Part shown: positions 11,140 to 23,600 of the stretch, one piece after another
Numbering within the stretch: position 1 is the stretch's first letter
How the letters are laid out: each line of letters opens with the position of its first letter
Assembly (NCBI RefSeq): GCF_032118995.1
Contig: NC_092667.1
Span: forward strand, 5,944,931 to 6,008,930
Origin: Asterias amurensis
Taxonomy: Eukaryota; Echinodermata; Asteroidea; Forcipulatida; Asteriidae
DNA: 64,000 nucleotides
Reading direction: 5' to 3'
Made by a program: the position numbers and the translations under genes
The notes under the pieces: generated by a model
Told to the model about the DNA's origin: nothing
Seen by the model: only the letters and a program-made list of their open reading frames with translations
The model's database searches: none

Positions 11140-11717
11140 ACGTAAACCACATTTTTCAAAGAGCCTGTGTAATAACCCCAAAACCTTACAACGATGTAAA
11201 TGAAGTCGCAAGTCCTATTTAAATAACGTAGAATGTTGACTTCATGATCGGTAAATTTTAATTTTATTTCACAACTATAAATTAAAGAGCAGCATTTTTA
11301 AAATAAATGCATAGTAATTATGTCATTGACACAGCGGACACAGATGATAACAGTGATATTAAATTAATATTGATATTAAATTCATTTAAAGTTTAGAGCA
11401 TGCCTGCAGCATTATCTGTATTGTCTTTTGCAGCACTTTATGAAGTAGTATTCTTGACGTAATTTATTCTCGACGCAATTTATGTAATATTTTATTTGAC
11501 ATCTGGTATATACCAATCTGGAAAAAAATAAATATTAACTATTAACTTTTCCATCGGATTTTTTTTTCTTTTAAGAGATGAGTGATTAATAGAAAAAAGT
11601 AACAAAACTGTCTGATTGTAACATGTTATGATTGGCCGTTTGTAAGCCGACTGTGTGGTTTTCCGGGGTTGAATACAGCCAGCAGATTGAGTTTGAGGAA
11701 CACTGTGAACGTGGCGT

Positions 11718-11860
11718 TTTGGGGTGTCTTTGTCCCGCTGTGGCGTTTTGGGGTGTCTGTGTCCCGCTCCCGCTGTGGCGTTTTGGGGTGTCTGGGTCCC
11801 GCTGTGGTGTCTGTGTCCCGCTGTGGCGTTTTGGGGTGTCTGTGTCCCACTGCGGCTTGG
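11718..11860. repeat. G-rich minisatellite, 29-bp unit
   Basis: The unit GTGGCGTTTTGGGGTGTCTG plus TGTCCCGCT repeats about four to five times, with a 6-bp insertion and one shortened unit. Because 29 is not a multiple of 3, long open frames appear on both strands (for example DTDTPKRHSG on the minus strand), but they shift frame between units. They are not supported as protein. Confidence 0.85.
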
Positions 11861-12217
11861 TATCCTCCTTGGTTGAGTTGGTCATTTGGCACTTGTGGTG
11901 TTTGAGTGTGTTTTACCTAAACACACGACAAGTAGTAACGTCCGTCTCTACCTGTACCTCTAAGATGTTCGAACCTCATGTCACATGTACAAGCAAGACC
12001 GGTAATATGATGGACACAGGCTGTGTACAAAGAAAACATCAACAAATTAATCAATATTCTTATACATTACGAAACAAAATCCTCCCGCATAAAAACAGAT
12101 TGATTGTTTACTGTTAAGGAATACCTTGAATGATTTTAACCATTGCTGTTGCAGCAGTCTTGAAAAATATTCGTAGTTGGGCAGAGGATATCGCAGTGTG
12201 GGTCCTGCCCAAGTGGT

Positions 12218-14352
12218 TCAATCTCCGGAATAATAGTACGTGAGTGGATTTAGCCTTGGCTTTTGCTGCCAGATTACGAATCTGGACTGTCGGTGAAAGT
12301 AGACTGCAAAACCCACATAAAGTATGATTCCAGTTTACCTGTAAGCCCCCCCCCCCCCCCCAGCCGCCCTCGTCATTAATTTTCATTCTTTGACATTTAT
12401 GACAGAAACTGATAGTTCTGAAAATATATTGAGACTCTTCGAAACATTACTGGAATAGTTGGCTCACACAAGCTCTCAAAACAACTGGGCTTAATACTGA
12501 TGCTCGTTGTGTGACACGGGGTGGCTCACCGTGGAAGTACGTCACACTTAAAGGAACACGTTGCCTTGGATCGGTCGAGTTGGTCTTTGAAAAGCGTTTG
12601 TAACCGTTTTTTATAAAATGCATATGGGTAGAAAGATGTTGTAAAAGTAAAATACAATGATCCACACAAACATGCCTCGAAATTGCGTGGTTTTCCTTTT
12701 ACCTTGTCGACTAACACGTCGGCCATTTATGGGGGTCAAAATTTTGACTCCCATAAATGGCCGACCATGTTAGTTCGCACAGTAGAAGGAAAACCACGCA
12801 ATTTCGAGGCAAACTTGTGTGAATCATTGTATTCTACTTTTAAAACATCTTTCCAACCATATGCATTTTATAAAAAACGGTTACAAACGCTTTTGTTTTG
12901 ACCAACTCGTCCGATCCAAGGCAACGTGTTCCTTTAATACGAGCAGGACTATCCAAGACACTTGATAAGAAGATGGAGAAAATAACAACTAGACAAGAAG
13001 TGAGAGAACTTACTCTGGTATTCGGGTTCTCCCTTTCCACCCTTGCGACCTCTTCCCTTTCCTCTTCCTCTGCCCTTTCTTCCTTTGCGACCTTTCTTCC
13101 CTTTTCCTCGCTTGCCTTTCCCCTCTGTGGGCGTGTCTGGTACCGCCCTCTTTTCCAGCAAGACCTCTGCTAGGCTTCGTTTCTCTAGGCTTGTCTTTAG
13201 GAGATTAGTGTTCTGGAATTCTGCTTCATCCTCTGCCATTGTTACCATGACGACGAAGGCGCTAAGCGCGAAGAGGGTGAGATAGATGACAAGTTTGTTC
13301 GCCATGTTGTCTGATTCTTCTGCTGAAAGGAACAAAATGAACTCTGCGATTAGTTTACGTTGAAGTAGACTATTTAAAGATCCACACTCTGCTGATCCAC
13401 ACCTGAGCTTGTCCAGTGAACTAAACCCGCTTGGCCACGGCGCACCACAAACACAATCTCTGGTATATAAAAACACTATCATTACAACCTGACGAAAATA
13501 GATTATCAGTTACTGTTAACAAAAGAATATTAGTCTACTATAATATCCCACTTATTTTGCATTCTGCCTAGACTTGATGACAAGTCGTTAGGCGCTGCCT
13601 GTTTGTTACTAAAACACATTCTGCCATTCATGCAGCAGTCACAGTGCGATTATACACATGCAACGCGCACACATATTATACTGGGATCGAGGATGAGTGT
13701 ACCGTCCCCGTAGCTACACTGCGCTTAAAAATTACCGACTTGATTTCAAGACTACATTCTGCCGTTTGGAATTCAAGTACACACACTCAGGGCCGCAAAT
13801 CAAACGGGCCGCCGGAAGGAGGGGGCTTTTTCCCCTCCCGAATTCGGCCAAAACCGTCGGGGAAATCCAAACACAACACGAAGACAAAATTATAGACAAC
13901 TCAGGGGGAAAGCAAAAACATTGTTTTGCCCGGTGTTAAAAATTATGTTTTATCTGTAAAATTATTGGCAAATCAATCATCTGCCATGAGTCCACCATTC
14001 ACCCATAAGATTACAGTAGCAAGTATACAAACAAACTTTCTGGGTTTTTTGCTGTAGTTAAAATGTTTATCCGACGTATATTGTTTGTAAAATACCACTG
14101 ACTAAACTTTTAAAAACACACAATTTAATCCCAAGATTCAGCCAAAGGTCTTTTCAGATCAAATTTGACGGTCAGTGTTGATAACCTTCACTCCGCCCTG
14201 TAGTAAACAACATGTTATAATTACTGTGTAATAACTTATAAGATAATTAACTCACCGATAATCTTGTTGCAAGGCTAGACAGCTCAAAGTGGAAGACGCT
14301 ACCAGCAGAAGTTGCAATTCTGACGATTGTCAAAGAATCGTCGTCTTTTATG
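12218..14352 (-). CDS. Secreted basic precursor protein with dibasic sites, unidentified
   Basis: A small minus-strand gene. A TATA-like CATAAAAG lies at 14352-14345; non-coding exon 1 ends at 14256 (donor G|GTGAGT). The coding exon is 13322-13014, with ATG at 13305-13303. It encodes 97 residues: a hydrophobic signal peptide (MANKLVIYLTLFALSAF...), an acidic stretch, two LEKR sites (SLEKRSLAEVLLEKRAV) suited to furin or prohormone convertase cleavage, then a Lys/Arg/Gly block (GKGKRGKGKKGRKGRK...) ending GEPEYQ at a strong donor. A possible final exon at 12303-12218 fits the phase and adds about 28 residues with no Cys (ending TYYYSGD); this exon is weak. Function is unknown; candidates are a neuropeptide-like, antimicrobial or heparin-binding secreted peptide. 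The last intron holds a TTAA-flanked foldback element. Confidence 0.62.
12552..12933. mobile_element. Long palindromic MITE family D with TTAA duplications
   Basis: A 382-bp near-perfect palindrome, AAGGAACACGTTGCCTTGG... at left and the complement at right, centred near 12740. TTAA flanks both sides (12548-12551 and 12934-12937). A second copy, split by a SINE, is at 50771-51395. Confidence 0.88.
14345..14352 (-). promoter_or_regulatory. TATA-like box of the basic-precursor gene
   Basis: CATAAAAG on the minus strand lies about 90 bp before the exon 1 donor at 14256. A start about 30 bp downstream (near 14320) would give a short non-coding first exon. Placement is inferred from the splice donor and not from transcripts. 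Confidence 0.45.
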
Positions 14353-14399
14353 CCCAACACGTGACCCTGACCCACCCACACGTGACACTATCTCAGTGT

Positions 14400-16211
14400 A
14401 AACTTCACGATGACGCGATTGGAGGACAATGCTGCTTACGTCACACCGGTCTTCCCCGGAGGGGACCAATTAGAATGAAGCTTAGCAGACGCAGATGCAC
14501 TGATCTCACCCCCTCAAGGTTCCGTTGGTGTTTGTTCATTCATTCATTCTGCTTCGAGGTTCATTTCCTATTTGCCAGTAAAGCAGTGGTCACCCTGAAG
14601 GAACTATGGTCAGCAGTATCGACCACGATATCTATATTTAGACATTTCACTTGTTGTGATAGAGCCCAGTGTTTTGAACTGACCATCCAAACACACATTC
14701 TATTTTTGGCAAACCTTTTGAGCATCTTTTGTCCACTCATTGTCCCTCCATTAGGTAAGAAACTCCCAAAGACTGTGTACCCAAACCCCAAGTCTTTAGA
14801 ATTCCCATAATAGAGACCTTTCGTTTTCCCTTTTCTGATTTTGTTCTCGATCTCCAGAGGTGTGTACAATTATGTAATTACACTTTACTTGAAGAAAGTT
14901 GGCTTGCCGGCAACAAGTAGGCCCTTAAATCACAAGAAGGTTTTCAAGAAGTCTTTATAGTCGAGTCATAGATTGTTAAATACTCCAAAAATTAATGACC
15001 ATAAAGAGTTACTGAGATGCGGTTGGTTCCCGCTGTCACTTCGCATTCGACGTTCTTCACGGGTTTTCAGAGCCAAGACTTTGATTGCGACAAGGTGATG
15101 CTGAAAACGGTCTAAATTTTAATCAATGATGAGAACTGACTTTGTTCAATCCTGGCTTTCATCAATTCTACAAATTGGCTGGGTGACCCCTGTAGACCTT
15201 TTTAGACTAAACTTTAGGTTTCTTATTAATCTGGAGAATATCTGCCGTTGGTCATCTTGGATGTCATCCATCAACGCCAATCAAACTATGGAAACTTACC
15301 GGACATTTACACGCGGATGGGCCGAGACTTGGGTTTTATTTGGGGTTGTTTGTATTGGGTCAGCCATAAGGACCAGGGGCTGGCTGTTCTCAACAAACAG
15401 AAGTCTTGACCTCTGATGTTGTGCGACTATTTTTGAAACAGACCACCTTTCGAGGTGACACATTTTTGCATTTCGTGGGAGGGGGTGCAGGTCAAGTAAA
15501 AATTAAAATTGCAACACCCTGGGTCTGACTAATACAATAACTTGTTCTAATATTGCGCGTTTTACAAGAAACTTGTACCCTTACTTTTTGTCACATTGTC
15601 CCTTTTTTTTAATGCATTTTTTCTCCCTTAAAATTATCGCAGTTTATTTAGCAGCGAAGTTTATCTACTCGTGTGAATGTGTCGTCTGCACCCTCCCAAC
15701 ATCTTATTAGAAAAACTCAGATTCAAGTGGATTTGGGATGTTGCAAATTAAACAACCGTGATCTAAGTCGATTGTTTTTCTCCGCGCAGGTTTGTTTTTC
15801 TTGGCAAGGTAGTGATGACAACAAGTAGGGGAAAGATGGGCGTTGGGGCACCCAAAGGGAAGAGTGTTTCCTTCAGGTCGGGAAGGGGGTCATGGGGTAA
15901 AAATACACCCACCATGCCGAGTGGCAGGAGATTCCTCCTCCGGAGATTCGGTGTTCCCCCCCCCCCCCCAATACGGTAAACTGTGTACAAACTTCTTCTG
16001 ATAGCGCCCTCTGTTGAATCAACCTCCACGTTAATTTCCCACAAGGGGAACAGAATCTCTTGCGGAGAGAATTCACTGGGACACCGGACAAACAGTCTGT
16101 AACCACACAGATTTGTTTTTGATATTAAAACCATCTTCTTTAATCAGCCTAGACATAAACCACCTACAGACCCTGACCCAATAGCAGACGTCCGCAGACT
16201 GGAGGAAGTTA
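14400..16211. other. No supported gene; weak minus-strand frames
   Basis: I see only unsupported open frames and a repeat-like stretch at 15905-16085 that shares CTTCTGATAGCGCCCTCT and GGCAGGAGATT with 60565-60650. Two minus-strand segments that look like exons (near 15364-15297 and 15080-14950) cannot be joined in phase. Confidence 0.4.
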
Positions 16212-16436
16212 TCACTGTTGCCTTGGTAGAAACTTGATGTTGACCATGGGGGCGCGGTCCCGACGGTCCCCGGTCATCCTTGGGTTATTCCGACCACACT
16301 CATGACGTAAATGTGTAGCTTGATTATGAAATGTCTTTTCGGTGAATCGAGTGTAGATCTTCACCAGTGGTGCCACCTTTTGCACCTTCTGTAACAGTTT
16401 ATCTGCCTGTTGCATATAGGCTTGTAAGTTCTCGTT
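16212..16436 (-). CDS. Isolated terminal exon, unidentified
   Basis: A minus-strand frame of about 75 codons running from a possible acceptor (AAATCAG|GGGG, near 16446) to a stop at 16214-16212. It reads GENENLQAYMQQADKLLQ..., then VAPLVKIYTRFTEKTFHNQA and ends DRAPMVNIKFLPRQQ. Composition and the helix-like first part look like real protein. I do not recognise the family. No matching upstream exon was found, and the acceptor has a poor pyrimidine tract, so a retrocopy fragment is possible. Confidence 0.35.
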   Translation of the reverse strand, partial: NENLQAYMQQADKLLQKVQKVAPLVKIYTRFTEKTFHNQATHLRHECGRNNPRMTGDRRDRAPMVNIKFLPRQQ

Positions 16437-16446
16437 TTCCCCCTGA

Positions 16447-19400
16447 TTTCAGCCAAATTACAATTGTCGTACTTTATACTCGCTTAATGTAAAAGAGTGA
16501 AAAGTTCACTCGTCCGAGTGGAGTCAGCTTTTGAGAGTGAAAGTCAATCTTTGTCACTCTAAATCGAGTTGTGAGTACCCGTTTTCACTCTTTGTCCGGC
16601 ATACGGCTCTTTGCAAGGGTGGTATGGCCGACAAAACGAGTGGTTTTTACTCGTGTACATAAGAGAGCAGGCAGGATGTTCTTCTTATCTCAATGAAAAC
16701 AAAACTGTGATTAAATAACCTGAAATGTCTACTAAAGCCTAAACCACATTTTTTATATTTGGGTCATCCATTGTACTCAATAAAATGTTCCTCCTTTTCC
16801 CAAAGGACAAAAATGCCATACCTGGTCTTAAACAAAAACACATTCGGTTAAAATTAAATATTGTGCATAGAAAATCATCAAGACATAACGGATTATAAGA
16901 AACTAGGTGGCTTCCGACACTTGGGCAGAAGTCATGAGAGTAGAATTCTCTCATGAAAAGAGACTAGAGAGTAGTCGAAAGAGAGCCGAAACACTGTCAC
17001 CGCAGAACGAACATCAAACGACTTGTTCTCAAGTATAATGTGGGGGAGGGCGGGGGTTGAATGACATGCTGTGTAAAAGTGGAACTTTCCTTTTTTTCGG
17101 CAGTGGTTAAACTGAACGTGCCCAAGGAACACGTTCAAGGCCGGTTGTGTCTGATGAATGGATTGACAAAAGTTAAAAACCAAACACCGGATGGATAAAC
17201 CACAATCTAAAAAACAGATGAATCTTCTCGACTTTGCTGTCCTTTATGGAAGTATAACATTCTTGTCCTTCACACGAGGTGCATTATTTTGTAAACATTT
17301 CGCAACCATGCTTAAATTAAGCAACGGACCCTTGTTTAATTGCTGTCGTGTGAAGCAAGCCAATGAAGGTAGATGATGCTGTCCAAAATGGGGCGGCCGT
17401 AGTAGGCAGGTCAGTCACTCCTCGCTGTGACCACTCCTCAAGGACTTTGACGTGTTCGTTTCCTCGACCCTCAGGTGCCTACACCCTCGGGAGCTGGATT
17501 GTTTGGAGGTTGGTCAATTGAGCTTGTGAGATTACAACATTGTAAATGAAGCATGCAGATGCTTACATGAAGGTTACTAGAAGTTCAATAATTATGGTTC
17601 AACCATGGAGTTCCATGGTTCAACTGATCTCCGTGGTCCTCTAAAAAAAGAAGCTATAAATATTTCCATGTCATTTTCGGCCACCTTGTGGTCAGGTAAC
17701 GTCGTGTTATTGTATTTATCGCTCAACTTGAAAGCTCAAAATACTTAATTATTGAGCAATATATTTCAATTTAACAATCCAGTCAAACTGCAATAAAGTT
17801 TGTAGTATTTTTGGTCAGAAATCTGTATATCTGGTTGTGGCTAACTCTGCTATAAAATGAATGTCGATTTTGGTTGTCGAATTGAGCCGAATATGAATAA
17901 TACAAAGTTCCCAAAACACTGAATACGAAGTGAAACTATTAGCCTAAAAGAACTGATATAAACAAAAGTTTTGTTTGTTTGTTTTTTTTGGGGGGGGGGG
18001 GGGGTCTTCAAAATAGTCCGCGAGTGTTTTTGTTTTTTTGTTTCAAAGTCCACCATAAATTGTACAGCAAATCCATGGAGAGAACGGCGCATTTTTAGCA
18101 AACCCAAAGCTTTAGCAATGACCATTCAATCATTCTTTGAGATTATTTCATTCGTAAATTAGTCTTCTTATCAGTCGTCACTCGCTCTAAAAGTTACAGG
18201 TGCGTTCCATAAAAGCCATGGACGCTCTTTAAGTCTTCCCACAGGAAGGTCACAATTCTCATAATCGTTGTTTTTATGAGTTGTGTCCATCAACACACTT
18301 TCAGAAAAGAAGGCTGGAATTTTGCGTGTTCAATTGGAACATCAATGTAGGTCATACTTGACCCAGTCCATACCTTTTCGCTGAAATCAGTGACATAGGC
18401 CTTAAAGCTCAGGGGTCAATTTCATAAAGCTGCTTAAGCATAAGTGTTAAGCAGAACAAAATCATGCTCACCAGCAGAACAACTTAGTTTACCAGCCAAA
18501 CGATGGTACATTGTGACTGGTAGATAGGCCAACCTTGCTCGTCTCTGCTATTATTAAGCCAAGTTTAAGCAATATTATTGTATTCAGCCTTTAACTGCAG
18601 CTCAATGAAATTGGGCCCAGTGTAGTTTTTGTTAACTAAAAGTGTAAAGAGGGTGTTTGTATAAAGTCTACAGGTGTCGGAGGTTAGTAGGCCTGTTATT
18701 TCTTAGACCTGGCAAATAAAAAACTTTTAGGGTTTAAAACATATTATAACAAAAGTTCTGTTAAAGTTTCAAATTCCTTTATCCATCCCCATGTCAAGAA
18801 ACAGATACTTTTCTAAAAATGTGAGACCTGGTAAAAAAAACTTACGAAAGTGTAAGGCCGCTAGTGTGAACTCTGCATGCTGTGCATACTGTACGTGTGC
18901 GCGCCCGAAGTCTGTCTCAATGGGGGTGTGGGGGGGGGGGGCTTCCGAAAGGCAGTTCCAAAATATCAGTGAGAGCGCCACCAAGCGATGGAATTTTGTA
19001 GATAAATATATATTTCACTGGTAACCTAACACAATTTATTGAGATAGCTCGCGAACAAGATGGTACCAGCGGTATGTTCACCGGTTCCTTTGTACAGATT
19101 GTTGAAAACAACTTGCCGAAATTCTTAAAAATTTGCAAAATGACGCACCTCCAGTAATTCAAGACTCTTTCAAATATCTTCTGGATAATCGTAAGAATTA
19201 TGATATTGAAACATTTTGAATGGATTTTTTCGATTTATGTTTAGTTTGGAATGTTCCCTAGTTGTCCGTATTTTGGGCAAATTTGTTGCAAATGCATGTG
19301 TTACTTATTCACTATTGGCCTGTACAGTAATGTTAAATAATACTCGCCACGGAAAGCGTTTTGTTAGCTTAATTAATAGCAGAATCTAAAGAATGTTGTA

Positions 19401-20631
19401 TCAGCTACAATAATTGATCCTTACTAAACGATGATGTGAAAACTCAATGGAAACTATGAACTAAAACTTAAAATAAGTTAAAATTAAATTTGCATGCTGA
19501 ATCGTCGGATCGTCGGATAACATGGCGCCGCCACTTTTTCACCCATTTTTACAAAAAGGGTTATCGCATTGAGGTAAATGAGATACTATATAATTCATAT
19601 CGAATGAAAAAGTTGTGGCGCCATACAGAAACTGTTCCGTTGAATTGAACATGCTGAATTATTTATAAAACAAAAAAAGAAAAGAAAAAGAGTTCAAATT
19701 CAGATTCAGAAATTATCCAAAAAACATGATACATTTTTGTAGTATATTTTGATTTTTTTTAGTAAGGTGGATGTAGATTAATACTGTAGTGTTGATGGTA
19801 AACATTCTCAAACGCTGTAGTGTAGCCCCTCCTGGCCCTAGTTGATTTTGCTGAAATGTGCCCCCTTTCATGTGCGGTCATTCATCCTTATTGAGCAAAA
19901 TCAACTGGATCGATTGCAATAATGTCTCCTGTTTTTTTGTCAGACATTTTGGATATTTATTTCTCTATATAAAAATCATTTGAATCACAAACAGAGAAAG
20001 ACACTTTACTGTGAAGTGAGTCGCAATTAAAATGGTGTTTTGATTGCGCACAATGTTGCAATGCGTTTGAAGAAGAGGGGCAGTGATGTGGAACACTCCG
20101 TCTCGGCTTTTAACTAAAGACTTTGAAATATCACTGATTCTTAATCCTTAATAATTTTATGTGTAAATTGCTCAGGGCTTTATAACAATACGATTTGCAC
20201 CAATGAATTATCCTTTTTGCATCATTTTTTCTTTCCTTTTTTATCTTACAAAAAAAGCTGACATTTTTTTCTCAACAACGCTAGACAGTGTACCAGGCTG
20301 TTGCCATGGTAGCCCCACTTATGTAGTTAACGTATCTTAATCCTTGACCACACCGTGTCACATCCAGACCCATTTTTTGCTTAAGTTTAGCTATCGGATA
20401 TTGAAGGCACTTTCCCTTCTGGTCGGAGAGGTTAATCCAGCTTAATATTTTAAGAGGCCTTAGCCACACAAATGGGGCTGTGTATTCAACTAAAACTTTC
20501 ACAGTTGACATTAATAATTGTATCTTTCATGATAACTTGAGACCAGTCTATCATCATTTTACAGTGACAAACACCAAAGTACAAATGAATGACCCTATTT
20601 TTTTAACATGATATTTCTGTTTAACTTGCAG
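16447..20631. other. Region before NCOA6; possible upstream exons not resolved
   Basis: It contains G-runs (17989-18004, 18928-18939), a MITE E copy (18411-18622), a cluster of GAGTGAAA-like words (16490-16650) and AT-rich DNA. A candidate 5' non-coding exon ends near 19573 (ATTGAG|GTAAAT), preceded by ACATGGCGCCGCC, a YY1-like start-site motif; this is speculative. Confidence 0.35.
18411..18622. mobile_element. MITE family E copy
   Basis: The ends are GGGGTCAATTTCATAAAGCTGCTTAAGC-like and AGCTCAATGAAATTGGGCCC. This family recurs throughout the window (30592, 32483, 32766, 33219, 34566, 35846, 36379, 38040, 41986) with a GGGCCCAATTTCAT inverted terminus and reiterated GCTTAAGCA words. Confidence 0.75.
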
Positions 20632-23600
20632 CATTAGAAGAAAGAGAGAAGATGAAGTCACCTCCAACAACGCTAGTTTTGACCTGTACTGGGAACATTG
20701 CTGATGAAGACCTGGAAGACAGACTCACAAAGATAACAGCTGCCCTCAAGGATCTCTCAGAGACTGGTAAGTCAAGTAAACACTGCCCTCAATCATCCAA
20801 TTATCAAAACTCTCTGTGATTCTGCCCAAAGTTCATGAATATAAACCAATCTTTCAATGTTCTGCATGCCTGGGATTTCACCTTTGAAAGGGCAAGGCCA
20901 TTTTAATTTTGCGAAGGGCTCTCCCATTAGAAAATCTTCAAGTCAATGGCAAAATTGTTGAAGGGGCACCAAGGTCAAGAGCAGGGGCACTAAGGTCAAG
21001 AGCAGGGGCAACAGACTCCATGGCCTCCGTGACATGCTGTAATTCCATACCAAAATAATCTACACAGTGTCACATTTGAACTGTTTGTACTTTTTTTGTT
21101 TTATGGGTGTATTCCTACCTGACAAAATGTTAATATTTTTTACTCATTACCAGAAAACATTTAGACTTAACTGTTTTAACAAAAGTTGAGGTGACAATAA
21201 TATTTTTGTTTAATCCAAGACCACGGGAATTGTCCGGTCATAACTTTACTGACCCAAGGCTTAAACACTGGCCTTGGGCAGTCTGTTGTAACTTTCAAGA
21301 TCTGAATAACTGTTAATTTTTATTTTACCACATGGTTTTATTTTCATTTTTTTTTTTAAGCCAAAAGCGATTAAAAGATTAATTTTATTTTTGGTAATTT
21401 AACCCTCCTGCAATCAGTCTGTTGCTTGAAACAACCAATAATACTTCACTATGCCACGACCGCGATATTTTGCCTAACAGATTGGAGCCATATCTACTTA
21501 CTGTGAGTCATTTTTCAAGTCCTGCTCTAGTCAAGCTTTCTTCCTTAAAACTTTTTTACCAGAATTTTGCTTGCCTTTTTGTGTTTTTATGTCATAGCCT
21601 ACCTCCATTTAACGTAATTATCTGATTACTTATTTGTTTTCTTCAGATAATGATGCTGTGAACCTCTCTAAGGTGGAGCCGTGGAACAGTGTCCGAGTCA
21701 CCTTCAATATCCCACCCGAAGCTGCAGCACGTCTACGAGAGCTTGCTCAACGAGGGGACCCCAATCTCCACAAGCTAGGTATTCTATCTGTGCAGGTGGA
21801 AAATGGCGAGGCGATTTCCCTGCCTCCTGCTCCAGCAAACGAAGCACAGCGCAGCCTGTTTTCTCCGCTGCCCTCAACACCCTCGAGTACACCCCAACTG
21901 TCTCTTGGTACCCCAATCGTTCCCCCGTCTCCTTCGCCCGTGATGGCATCTCCTCTGAATCCGTCATCGACTGCAACTCCTGCAACCATGGTCGCTGGGC
22001 TCTCAATAGGTTCTGGAGGCGGATTAAACTTCCCAATGCCTGGTGTCAATCTTCAGCAGCTTACCAGACCACCTCTCCAAGGGTTACCAGGCCCAGGCCC
22101 TGGGTCGATGTTTCCTCAACAAGGTGCTGGAAACCTCTGGAATGCCATGAACGCCCCTCAGCAACGCCCTATCCAACCACCACCTGCTAGTTTCTGGAAC
22201 CAGATTCCCCAGTTTTTCCCCCAGGTCAACATGGCACAGCCAAATCAGCAGCAGAACGTGCAAGCTCAAACGGCTCCTACTCTGCCGACTCTGCCAACCC
22301 CACAACAAGCAAAAGCTCCAGTCAAAAAGAGGCGCAAACGCACTAAGAAAGCAAACATCCAGCCTCCTGAACTAGCGGTAGCAGCAGGACAGCCCCTTCT
22401 ACCCCTACCCCCGCATCTACAGTCCCTACCTCCCACCACGACTCCAGATAACATTGACAGCTTCAACACCAGTAAACCATCCAATCTGATCCTTCCACCA
22501 AGCTTAATTGACAATCCCATCAGTCCAAATTCACCTCCGTCTTCATCGACGGCAACAAGTGTCATGTCTGCTGCATCTGTAGCAGCAACATCAACAGTGG
22601 CATGTACACAGTTTTCATTCACTGAGGTACCCATGTCAAGGGGACTTGTCACAAGCCCGCATACCCAACAAATGCAGCTTCTACAGAAGAAAACAGACGT
22701 TGCACTGACGAGCCCACTCTTGGTAAATCTTCTTCAGAGTGACATCTCATCAAAACAGTTTCCTCTGGCGAATACTTCGGGAGGTAAAACCATCGGGACA
22801 ATAACCCCCACAACTGGTCAACTTGGACCTTTCAGCCAAGAGGCATTGATGGCAACTCCTCCAACTACAGCACTGAGTACAAGTTCTCCATTTACAATCG
22901 GAAATAGTGTTGGCACTCTTGGAACTCCAAACATTCCGAATAATATTCCCCCGTTTTTGACGTCACAGGGAAACATTTTGAGTCAGATATCCTCGTCGGG
23001 TCAATTCACGCCCACTAATCCTATGTTGCAGGCGAACATTGGACATCTCTCTCAAGAGCAAATTCAATTTCAACTCAATCAGTTGACATCTGCAGGGCAG
23101 TTCACACAAGCCCAAATGCAGCATGGTCAGTTTATGCAGGGTCACATATCACAGAGTCCAATGATCCCGGGTCAAAATCCAATGCAACCAAACATGCAAA
23201 CTTTTCCGATGCCTGGTGGTCACCATTCATCGAATCCCTCGTTTCCTCCCCAGATGTCCCACATTCAACTCCCTAATGTCAGGATGTCCATCGGCCCGAT
23301 ATCAAATACAGAACAGATTCCTCAAAATCAGATCAGACCAGGTTTTATGCACCCTGGACAAATGCCTCAAAACCAAGTTCCGATAGAATCTATTCAGTTG
23401 CAACAAAACAACTTGCCAACAACTCAGGCTAACATTCAACCTAATCAGCAGCTCGAAATGATCCCTAGTACCATGTCAGTGAACCAAATGGACCCTTGGA
23501 GTGTTGCTTCTACTTTAAGCTCATCAACTGACCTAGAAAAGCAGCGAATACTAATGGAGCTTCAATCCAAGAAACCAAAAGAATCTATTCCTAGTTGGAA

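Noticed and set aside
11586-12117. Open frames with DTPKRHSG-like repeats on both strands, resembling a peptide precursor
   Set aside because: They come from a 29-bp minisatellite, which is not a multiple of 3, so units change frame; no signal peptide or splice context.
14289-14810. 173-codon plus-strand frame
   Set aside because: It overlaps the TATA box and first exon of the minus-strand gene and shows no family signature.
14950-15364. Two minus-strand stretches that look like exons (MADPIQTTPNK... with a GTAAGT donor; HHLVAIKVLALK... with an acceptor)
   Set aside because: Phases do not match when joined, and neither has a recognisable family.
15763-16134. 123-codon minus-strand frame
   Set aside because: It runs through a C homopolymer and a dispersed repeat also found at 60565-60660.
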